Positions 8,637 to 14,788 of a stretch of 41,627 nt of DNA are shown piece after piece. Position numbers and translations under genes: made by a program. The stretch comes from Defluviitaleaceae bacterium (GTDB taxonomy: Bacteria; Bacillota; Clostridia; Lachnospirales; WRAX01), in contig WRBK01000016.1 of assembly GCA_009784575.1 (NCBI GenBank), positions 1-41,627 on the forward strand. Reading direction: 5' to 3'. The stretch's first letter is position 1. Each line of letters opens with the position of its first letter. Under the pieces are notes generated by a model. It saw nothing but the letters and a program-made list of their open reading frames with translations, was not told the origin of the DNA and searched no databases.

Positions 8637-8702
8637 CATAAATGCGCACAACATATAGTGAATTTACTATAATTAGAAAATGAGATGTGGTGCGCATTTA
8701 TG
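8637..8702 (+). promoter_or_regulatory. Inverted repeat enclosing the start codon of the L,D-transpeptidase gene
   Basis: The 18 bases at 8637-8654 are the reverse complement of 8685-8702 with a single mismatch; the second arm ends exactly on the ATG at 8700-8702. Between them TATAGT/ACTATA forms an inner stem, and TATAAT at 8668-8673 looks like a -10 element. If the -10 is used, the arms act as DNA half-sites flanking the promoter. If transcription starts upstream, they form a long RNA hairpin hiding the start codon. Confidence 0.6.
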
Positions 8703-9422
8703 TTTGCAAAAATTTTCTTATCTATTTTTTTAGCATCGTCCCTAATAGTCCCCCCAGCAATCCAAGAGACTCCCATTGTCGCCAAAATTACCGAGGACTG
8801 CAAAATCTACAGCGATAAATCCCTAAACTTCCCCGTAGGCGAGTTGTTAATGGGTCAATTTGTTGAGGTTTTAGAAGACTTTTCCACAGAAATGTATAAG
8901 GTTTTTTGCGACCAACAAAACATCTCGGGCTGGCTTAAAGCAGAATATCTTAATATCCCGCCAGATACCAAAACCGACACAAGCATATTAACTCGCACTG
9001 ACCTAGAGGCTTTTGTTAATGATAACAACTACACATCATCCACAGATTTTCTCATAATCACAGACATAAACCGCCAAAAAACCCATGTTTTCACAAAAAA
9101 ATCCCAAAATTGGACTCTCATCAGAACCTTTTCCTGCTCTACAGGCATCAATGCTTCACCCACCACTCGCGGTATTTTCACCATCTCCGACCGCGGCTCA
9201 TGGTTTTATTCAGACCGCCTAGCCTCTGGGGCAAAATATTGGCTACGCTTCAACGGTCAGTACCTCTTCCACTCCATCCCCATGGACAAGCATAAAAACA
9301 TTATCTCTGGCGAGGATACGGTGGGCAAAAAACGCTCTAGCGGCTGCGTACGTTTAATAACCAATGATGCAAGATGGTTATTTGAGAATATACCCAGCGG
9401 TACAGCAGTTATTATTATTTAA
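8685..9422 (+). CDS. Exported L,D-transpeptidase (YkuD family) with SH3-like domain
   Basis: Predicted cell-wall or spore enzyme making 3-3 cross-links or attaching peptides to peptidoglycan. The start is either ATG 8685 or in-frame ATG 8700 (MFAKIFLSIFLASSLIVPP, a signal peptide); neither has a good ribosome binding site. Residues about 30-95 look like a bacterial SH3 domain. The C-terminal YkuD domain begins near FLIITDINRQKTHVF, and its active site reads HSIPMDKH...RSSGCVRL, with the catalytic Cys in SSGCVR. The length is about 245 aa. It faces the sporulation operon convergently, with two bases between stop codons. The start region lies in a long inverted repeat. Confidence 0.9.
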   Translation: MWCAFMFAKIFLSIFLASSLIVPPAIQETPIVAKITEDCKIYSDKSLNFPVGELLMGQFVEVLEDFSTEMYKVFCDQQNISGWLKAEYLNIPPDTKTDTSILTRTDLEAFVNDNNYTSSTDFLIITDINRQKTHVFTKKSQNWTLIRTFSCSTGINASPTTRGIFTISDRGSWFYSDRLASGAKYWLRFNGQYLFHSIPMDKHKNIISGEDTVGKKRSSGCVRLITNDARWLFENIPSGTAVIII

Positions 9423-9424
9423 CA

Positions 9425-10147
9425 TTACACCTCCAACTTAGCTCTAAGCGTGTTAAGCACCCTTTTTTCAATCCGACTAACCTGCACCTGCGAAACCCCT
9501 ATAGCCTGCGCTATCTGGCTTTGCGTTTTGTCCTGAAAATACCGCATAACAATAACCTGTCGCTCCTTGGGCGCAAGTGAACGTATTATTTCGCGAAGGG
9601 CTATTTTATCTATCATGCGCTCGCCATCATCCACACCTGTGGTGTCCAGCTTATCAAGCAGATACACGGGGCTACCATCGCCCTGATGCACAACAGCATA
9701 AAGCGACTCCACCTCATGTCCCGCATCCATAGCATATGCAAGCTCCTCTACATTTGTACCCAAAGCCTCCGCCAGTTCGCTTATGGTGGGCGGCTTGCCT
9801 GTTGCGTGTTGCAAGCTTTCTTGCATATATTTTGCCTTCATTGCCATTTCTTTTAGAGGGCGGCTCACCTTTATTATACCATCATCCCGCAAAAACCGCT
9901 TTATTTCGCCCATTATCATAGGAACTGCATATGTGGAAAATTTTACACCATAACTTATATCAAATTTATCTATGCATTTCATCAAGCCTATAGAACCTAT
10001 CTGAAATAGGTCCTCCAGCTCATAGCCCCGCCCAGCAAACTTTTTCACCACAGACCAAACAAGCCCTGTGTTTTCAGCCACAATACGGTCGCGGGCGGCA
10101 TAATCGCCATTTTGTGAGGCGACAATTAATTCTAAGGTATTTTCCAT
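9425..10147 (-). CDS. sigF: RNA polymerase sigma-F factor (forespore)
   Basis: First compartment-specific sporulation sigma factor, active in the forespore after release from SpoIIAB. Region 2 is clear (EDLFQIGSIGLMKCIDKFD and SYGVKFSTYAVPMIMGEI, then KVSRPLKEMA). The C-terminal region 4 helix-turn-helix is QSQIAQAIGVSQVQVSRIEK. ATG 10147 is chosen over an in-frame TTG at 10165 because GAGGGGAG lies 8 bases upstream; this gives 240 aa. It is the last gene of spoIIAA-spoIIAB-sigF. Also called spoIIAC. Confidence 0.97.
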   Translation of the reverse strand: MENTLELIVASQNGDYAARDRIVAENTGLVWSVVKKFAGRGYELEDLFQIGSIGLMKCIDKFDISYGVKFSTYAVPMIMGEIKRFLRDDGIIKVSRPLKEMAMKAKYMQESLQHATGKPPTISELAEALGTNVEELAYAMDAGHEVESLYAVVHQGDGSPVYLLDKLDTTGVDDGERMIDKIALREIIRSLAPKERQVIVMRYFQDKTQSQIAQAIGVSQVQVSRIEKRVLNTLRAKLEV

Positions 10148-10183
10148 GTATTGTACTCCCCTCAAATTCCCCCTTTCTAACTT

Positions 10184-10615
10184 TTACTGATTCAATGTTT
10201 TACGCAAAACAATGGTCGTCCCTTCGCCCACACGCGAAACAACCTCCATGCCATCCATAAATTCCTCCATAACGGTAAAGCCCATGCCACTGCGCTCCAT
10301 TTCGGGCTTGGAGGTGTATAGCGGCTCGCGCGCTTGGTCAATATCATCTATACCTATGCCACTATCAGAAATTTCTATAACAATCTCTCTATCAACAATG
10401 GCACATTTTATATGTACCATCTGCTCCGTGTCGCCCGCTTTTTCATAGCCATGTATAATAGCATTCGTAACAGCTTCCGACACGGCCGTTTTTATCTCTG
10501 TTATCTCCGCTAATATCGGGTTTAACTGCGCAGCAAATGCCGCCACAGCCACCCGCGCAAAAGCCTCATTTTGAGACACAGCCAGAAAGCTCAGTTCCAT
10601 CTTGTTTTCGCTCAT
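10184..10615 (-). CDS. spoIIAB: Anti-sigma-F factor and serine kinase SpoIIAB
   Basis: GHKL-fold protein that binds sigma-F with ATP and phosphorylates SpoIIAA, keeping sigma-F off until the forespore forms. The 143-aa sequence has the N-box [14 protein letters not shown], the G1-type DSGIGIDD and the G2-type [15 protein letters not shown]. The N-terminal segment ([17 protein letters not shown]) matches the family's SQNE..AR signature. Ribosome binding site GGGGAG lies 7 bases before the ATG. It sits between spoIIAA and sigF, with short gaps on both sides. Confidence 0.97.
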   Translation of the reverse strand: MSENKMELSFLAVSQNEAFARVAVAAFAAQLNPILAEITEIKTAVSEAVTNAIIHGYEKAGDTEQMVHIKCAIVDREIVIEISDSGIGIDDIDQAREPLYTSKPEMERSGMGFTVMEEFMDGMEVVSRVGEGTTIVLRKTLNQ

Positions 10616-10633
10616 AATAACTCCCCTTTTGCG

Positions 10634-10987
10634 CTAAACACTGGTTTCGCCCAGCGCGGAAATTTCATCTATACTAGAAAAACATGGTATAATCTTCTTT
10701 AAGCCCGATATTTCAAAAATGCGGTTTATCTCGGGGCCTATATTTATAGCAAACACGCGCCCGCCCGCCTTCTTTAGTTCCTTGTACCGCCCAATTATCA
10801 TGCCAATACCAGAAGAATCCATAAAACCCACATGTGCAAAATCAAAAATCATATTTTTCGCGCCAGATTTAAAAAATTCGCGCTCCGCTGTAAAGCGTAT
10901 ATCATCCGCGCTATGATGGTCTATTTCGCCCACAATCCTCACAACCAAGTTCCCGTTGCGCTCTATGCATTTAATATCCAAAGCCAT
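10634..10987 (-). CDS. spoIIAA: Anti-anti-sigma factor SpoIIAA
   Basis: STAS-domain protein that, when dephosphorylated, releases sigma-F from SpoIIAB. The 117-aa length is typical. The phosphorylation site is Ser58 in FMDSSGIGMI, the same number as in Bacillus subtilis. AAAGGAGG precedes the ATG. First gene of the operon. The nearest visible promoter is sigma-A-like rather than sigma-H-like. Confidence 0.97.
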   Translation of the reverse strand: MALDIKCIERNGNLVVRIVGEIDHHSADDIRFTAEREFFKSGAKNMIFDFAHVGFMDSSGIGMIIGRYKELKKAGGRVFAINIGPEINRIFEISGLKKIIPCFSSIDEISALGETSV

Positions 10988-11025
10988 ATATGCTTGTCCT
11001 CCTTTGTATTTACCAATATTATGAA

Positions 11026-11054
11026 ATTATACCAAAAAATGAGAACAATATCAA
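11026..11054 (-). promoter_or_regulatory. Sigma-A-like promoter of the spoIIA operon
   Basis: On the minus strand TTGATA (11054-11049), a 17-base spacer and TATAAT (11031-11026) give a near-consensus vegetative promoter 38 bases from the spoIIAA start. I see no sigma-H-type AGGA...GAAT pair in the 100 bases upstream. Confidence 0.65.
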
Positions 11055-11072
11055 GCATAATTTTTGCGCAAT

Positions 11073-11099
11073 AAAAAAGACCAACCAAGGTCAGTCTTT
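11073..11099 (-). terminator. Intrinsic terminator of the ABC exporter / S66 peptidase operon
   Basis: On the minus strand an 11-bp stem with two G-U pairs (11099-11089 with 11086-11076) closes on a CTTG-type loop and is followed by six T residues. It lies 7 bases after the S66 gene stop and just before the spoIIA promoter. Confidence 0.75.
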
Positions 11100-11105
11100 A
11101 ATGCG

Positions 11106-12146
11106 CTATACAACCGCCGCCTCTAACAATCTAAAAGATTTATTGCTACAATCCACCTCAGCCATCACGCCATACGGCACTATGCATATAGGCGAAGAAT
11201 GCCCAAAATTCATATTACACAAAATAGGCATATCGCCGCGCCCGCACTCTTTGCCTATCACCTGTACAAGCATCTGCTTATATTCCTCATAATATTTCTC
11301 ATTATACGGCTTGGCAAAAAGCACCCCCGATATACGCTCAATTACGCCCTGCGCCGCCATCCCCCGCAAAATATACTTCACATCATTAGGCGAAGGGCAT
11401 ACCTCCGATGTCTCCAAAAACAACATCGCATCCGCCCATTCATCCAAGCTAGGCCATATCCTCGTACCCATTATCATAGGAAATACATCGATGCAGCCAC
11501 CAAGCAACCGCCCCCGAGCAACGCCGCTACCTTGTAACAGCTCGTATCCCCTATCATCCTTCGTCATCCTGCGGGCTATATCATTATTCTCCGCATCCGC
11601 CCATTCCAAAAGCTCATTAGTCCATTCGGGGCTAGGCTCTATTGAAAGCTCAGAGGATGGCTCAAACAACACGTTTTGTATGTAATGCTTAGTATACCCA
11701 TGCATAGCCACATTCTCCGCAAACTCCATCATAATGCATGGACCATAAATTGAAACAAGCCCAGCCTTCTGCATCATAAAATGGTTCGAGGTAGTATCAG
11801 AATATCCCATGAATATCTTGGGATTATCCCTTATAACACCAAAATCAATATGCGGCAGCAAACGTATCGTGTCATCGCCTCCAATCATGCATATTATCGC
11901 TTTTATGGTATCATCCCTAAAAGCCGCCATCAAATCTGCCGCGCGAGCCTCAGGATGGCTATATAAATAATCTATGCCTTTTAACGCATTAGGCATAGTA
12001 ACAACATTCAATCCAAACTCATCCTCCAGCCGCTTTTTACCCATCTCATATCTATGCAAAAAAGCAGGCTCGCCGCCAAGCCCAGAAGAAAGCGATACAA
12101 TAGCTACAGTATCGCCTTTTGTTAATCTTTTTGGTTTAATCATCAT
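11106..12146 (-). CDS. S66-family serine peptidase (MccF / LD-carboxypeptidase-like)
   Basis: 346-aa member of the S66 family, which includes cytoplasmic LD-carboxypeptidase (peptidoglycan recycling) and MccF (self-immunity to microcin C by cleaving a peptide-nucleotide amide bond). The Ser-Glu-His triad is visible: Ser116 in FMGYSDTTS, Glu245 in FLETSEVC and His316 in NMNFGHSSP. The N-terminus KPKRLTKGDTVAIVSLSSG is typical. The sequence looks closer to the MccF-like branch. It overlaps the upstream ABC exporter by 4 bases (ATGA), so the two are co-expressed. That linkage suggests detoxification or maturation of an exported peptide-like compound, but recycling cannot be excluded. Confidence 0.88.
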   Translation of the reverse strand: MMIKPKRLTKGDTVAIVSLSSGLGGEPAFLHRYEMGKKRLEDEFGLNVVTMPNALKGIDYLYSHPEARAADLMAAFRDDTIKAIICMIGGDDTIRLLPHIDFGVIRDNPKIFMGYSDTTSNHFMMQKAGLVSIYGPCIMMEFAENVAMHGYTKHYIQNVLFEPSSELSIEPSPEWTNELLEWADAENNDIARRMTKDDRGYELLQGSGVARGRLLGGCIDVFPMIMGTRIWPSLDEWADAMLFLETSEVCPSPNDVKYILRGMAAQGVIERISGVLFAKPYNEKYYEEYKQMLVQVIGKECGRGDMPILCNMNFGHSSPICIVPYGVMAEVDCSNKSFRLLEAAVV

Positions 12147-13735
12147 CTAAACTCCACCACCCTATCAAAAAATCTCTTGCTAGAAGCTCTATGGCTTATG
12201 CACACAAAGGTCTTGTCAGGGAACTTGCCAAATAGCCTCTCAATTATAAGTGCCTCCATGTCCTCATCTACACTAGAAAATGTTTCATCAATCAAAATTA
12301 TGTCGTAGTCCCTAACCAAAAGCTGCGCCAAGCCTAAACGGGACTTTTCCCCGCCAGACATAATGTTAGCATTTAATATCTGCTCACCTTTTTCATTGTA
12401 CTGCTTGCTTAATTCGGATATCTCAATAACTTCATCTATCTTATTAAAATCATCATTCATGCCCAACAATATATTATCTTTCAATGTGAGAGTGGCAACA
12501 TTAACGCTTTGAAAAGCTATGCCAAAAACATCTCTCAAAGATGCTAGGTCTATACTTTTTAAGTCCATGCCGTTAATCGTAACGCTACCCTTGTAGTCAT
12601 GCAATATACCTACCAGTATGTTAAACAAAGTAGACTTGCCTACGCCGCTTTCTCCCATAAACATAACCTTTTCCCGCTTGTTTATACGCAAATCAGGCAC
12701 ATTGATAACCCTATCCCCATATTGCACAGAAACATCCTTTGATTCCAAATATTCAAAGCTATTAATAATGTTAGCCCCGCTAGGCTCTTCGGCTATGGCA
12801 TTTAGCTCCTTTAGATGCTCTATGCTTGGCTTAAAGCGATTGTAGTTAATAAGCATATTGTTAAATCCCGCAAACGAAACCACAAATAGCGGAACATTAA
12901 TAAACAAGACAATTAGGTCGCCTGTACTAATATTATTAACATCTGAAAACTGCGCGACGAGAAAGATAACTATGATAGGAGCAAGAACTGCAAACAACCC
13001 TCCCAACCTCTCCAAAATATGCTGCGAAACATTAATTTTCCTCATAAGATTAGCATTTTTATGCTGAAATTTCATTATGCGAGCCGTAAAGAAAGCATAA
13101 GCATTTTTTGACTTTATATTGGACACATTTGTTATCGCTTCTTCAGCAACTATGGCCTTTTCTCTCATGACCTCCATTATATCTTTACCGTACATTGCAA
13201 AAGCACTTCCAAATTTTCTCATGGCAAAAAAGTGCAGCGGTACAACAAGAATAGAAAATATGCCTGCATAAAAACTCACAGAAAACACAATGATTGCTAA
13301 AAATATAGCCCTAACAAAGTAGGTTATGCTGTCAACACCCAAAAAAAAGGCACTTACCGCAGACGGTCCAGCTGCGTTAAGCTTAGACCAAATCCCTGGT
13401 GCTGGCTTGTCTTTAAAGTATTTGCTATCAGCATGGAGTAATTTCAAAATAAAATATTCCTTTACTTTTGAGCCGCACTCTCGGTTCATTTTTTCGGAAA
13501 GATAAGCGTTAAAGGTATTCGCAAGAAAAGAAATGACAAATAACGAGGCCGTCAACAGAAAAGGAAATATGATGTCCCTTAAGTTCTGTGTTAAAAATTC
13601 AAAATTAAATATTTGTCCCAAGAGAGAATTGGCGTGCAGTATTACAAACCCTCCCGCTACAGACAAAACAAAGTATATAAAAAGCATGATTTTATTTTTT
13701 CTTTCGCTCAATATCATTTTGATAATTAAGTTCAT
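12143..13735 (-). CDS. ABC exporter, fused membrane and ATPase domains
   Basis: 530-aa half-transporter of the ABC exporter class. Residues about 1-300 hold several hydrophobic segments (IMLFIYFVLSVAGGFVIL and others). The ATPase domain has Walker A GESGVGKST, the signature MSGGEKSRLGLAQLL, Walker B DIILIDETFSSVDED and the H-loop CISHRAS. There is no N-terminal C39 peptidase domain, so it does not process its own leader peptide. It overlaps the upstream 118-aa gene by 4 bases and the downstream S66 gene by 4 bases. Base composition is more AT-rich than in neighbouring housekeeping genes, suggesting transfer. The substrate is unknown; the context favours a small peptide. Confidence 0.92.
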   Translation of the reverse strand: MNLIIKMILSERKNKIMLFIYFVLSVAGGFVILHANSLLGQIFNFEFLTQNLRDIIFPFLLTASLFVISFLANTFNAYLSEKMNRECGSKVKEYFILKLLHADSKYFKDKPAPGIWSKLNAAGPSAVSAFFLGVDSITYFVRAIFLAIIVFSVSFYAGIFSILVVPLHFFAMRKFGSAFAMYGKDIMEVMREKAIVAEEAITNVSNIKSKNAYAFFTARIMKFQHKNANLMRKINVSQHILERLGGLFAVLAPIIVIFLVAQFSDVNNISTGDLIVLFINVPLFVVSFAGFNNMLINYNRFKPSIEHLKELNAIAEEPSGANIINSFEYLESKDVSVQYGDRVINVPDLRINKREKVMFMGESGVGKSTLFNILVGILHDYKGSVTINGMDLKSIDLASLRDVFGIAFQSVNVATLTLKDNILLGMNDDFNKIDEVIEISELSKQYNEKGEQILNANIMSGGEKSRLGLAQLLVRDYDIILIDETFSSVDEDMEALIIERLFGKFPDKTFVCISHRASSKRFFDRVVEFR

Positions 13736-14088
13736 ATTTTAACCCCCAATCCATGCAGTTTGGTATCAACCCCATCTTGGATATCTAAAGCAATGAATGG
13801 AGAAGCTATGCTAATACCCTCATATCTCACATGGGAGCCATCCGTTATAATAGAGAACTCATTAAGAAACCTTTTTTGGAAGCAAATTTGAGATATAGGC
13901 ACACTATCCCCAGCCTTTAATATATTTCTTTCAGAAATTAGTCCATCTTTTATATTTGCGATTTCACTCATATTAGATTCAATATGTCCTGGATAGGAAA
14001 AAAGGAAATAATACACAATCTTTTCTTTATAAGGAATGAAATCCGCCTTAATAGAGCCGTATACCCCTTTTGGCGAAATTGTAGACAC
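13732..14088 (-). CDS. Unknown 118-aa protein of the exporter cassette
   Basis: Begins with GTG at 14088 and overlaps the ABC gene by 4 bases. Its ribosome binding site GAGGTGG lies inside the 3' arm of a perfect 11-bp hairpin (14094-14119), so translation should be conditional. The protein has no membrane segment or recognisable motif and is rich in beta-prone stretches (EKIVYYFLFSYPG, RYEGISIASPFIALDI). An internal Met near residue 40 is an alternative start. It could be a processing, chaperone or immunity partner of the transporter; this rests only on operon position. Confidence 0.65.
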   Translation of the reverse strand: MSTISPKGVYGSIKADFIPYKEKIVYYFLFSYPGHIESNMSEIANIKDGLISERNILKAGDSVPISQICFQKRFLNEFSIITDGSHVRYEGISIASPFIALDIQDGVDTKLHGLGVKI

Positions 14089-14155
14089 TAGATAACCACC
14101 TCATAATAATGAGGTGGTTTGGATATTGTTTATGTATTAATGCCATGTCTGGCAT
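14048..14155 (-). CDS. Candidate 35-aa leader or precursor peptide
   Basis: ATG at 14155 follows GGTGG by 5 bases and lies about 30 bases downstream of a consensus promoter. The frame runs through the hairpin and overlaps the start of the 118-aa gene out of frame, ending at TAA 14048-14050. The peptide begins MPDMALIHKQYPNH, has a hydrophobic centre and ends basic (AKRGIRLY). Ribosomes on it would melt the hairpin and free the downstream ribosome binding site, as in translational attenuators. It could also be the exported peptide. Short ORFs occur by chance, so confidence is moderate. Confidence 0.4.
   Translation of the reverse strand: MPDMALIHKQYPNHLIIMRWLSSVYNFAKRGIRLY
14094..14119 (-). 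promoter_or_regulatory. Perfect hairpin hiding a ribosome binding site
   Basis: AACCACCTCAT (14094-14104) and ATGAGGTGGTT (14109-14119) are exact reverse complements around a four-base loop. In the minus-strand mRNA the arm nearer the GTG start contains GAGGTGG at ribosome-binding distance. There is no T-run, so it is not a terminator. Confidence 0.75.
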
Positions 14156-14188
14156 ATCAACCACCCATAATACATTCGATGCACAACC

Positions 14189-14217
14189 ATTATATAACAA
14201 AATTTTATAAACGTCAA
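14189..14217 (-). promoter_or_regulatory. Strong sigma-A promoter of the exporter cassette
   Basis: TTGACG (14217-14212), 17-base spacer, TATAAT (14194-14189) on the minus strand. A start near 14182 gives a leader of about 95 bases to the 118-aa gene, containing the small ORF and the hairpin. Confidence 0.75.
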
Positions 14218-14282
14218 GAATTAATTTTGAGAATTATTTCTACAACACCATAACTTTATGATAATATAATTCTACAAAAAAC

Positions 14283-14339
14283 ACCACGACAAAAGCTGTC
14301 GGGAAAAATTCAAAATTTCCCGACAGCTTTTGTCGTGGT
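14283..14339 (-). terminator. Long intrinsic terminator after the rseC-like gene
   Basis: A perfect 24-bp inverted repeat (14283-14306 with 14316-14339) has a 9-base loop. On the minus strand it is followed by GTTTTTTG, fitting termination of the operon ending at 14351. The stem is unusually long and perfect for a terminator. Confidence 0.8.
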
Positions 14340-14350
14340 AAAGATAGATT

Positions 14351-14767
14351 TTAAACAGACTCCGAACCCTCCACCTTCTTTACAGCCACAGGCACATACT
14401 TCTTAGCCAGCCTGCCGCTCTTCTCCAAAACCTTTATAAAAACATAAGCCACGCCCATAAACACAATGCCAACAGAAAAAGCCACAATCTCGCCACCTAT
14501 TAAAAAACCAATGACAAAGCCCGCCATCATAGCCACAAGAGGTATTCCATATGCCATAGAAACCGCTTTTAGCAGTGCACCCTCTTGCAGCTCCACCTCC
14601 ACATAGTCACCAATCTCAGCATCACAGTCATTTTTTGCCCGCATTATCATCTCATTATCATCTTGCCCACGCGCACAAATCTTGCAGCTAGCACATGCGC
14701 CAGTGCGCCTATGGCTTACCACAATCTCTTCGCCCACTATTTCTATAACTTTTCCTATCTCTCCCAA
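14351..14767 (-). CDS. RseC/MucC-family membrane protein
   Basis: 138-aa protein of the SoxR-reducing system / RseC family (PF04246 type), associated with redox regulation or electron-transfer complexes in the membrane. The N-terminal soluble part has a Cys25-x2-Cys28-x2-Cys31 cluster (GACASCKIC), probably metal or iron-sulfur binding, followed by a small beta domain. Two membrane helices follow (about 70-95 and 98-115, with GIPLVAMMAGFVIGFLIG), then a basic tail. It starts with TTG at 14767, preceded by AAAGGGGTG. No rnf genes are in the window, although clostridial homologues often act with them. Second gene of an operon with the 671-aa protein. Confidence 0.88.
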   Translation of the reverse strand: MGEIGKVIEIVGEEIVVSHRRTGACASCKICARGQDDNEMIMRAKNDCDAEIGDYVEVELQEGALLKAVSMAYGIPLVAMMAGFVIGFLIGGEIVAFSVGIVFMGVAYVFIKVLEKSGRLAKKYVPVAVKKVEGSESV

Positions 14768-14788
14768 AATACACCCCTTTGCATTCCC

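Noticed and set aside
10148-10165. TTG start for sigma-F adding six residues.
   Set aside because: ATG 10147 has GAGGGGAG at ideal spacing and matches family length.
14094-14119. Hairpin as an intrinsic terminator.
   Set aside because: No T-run follows on either strand, and it overlaps a ribosome binding site.
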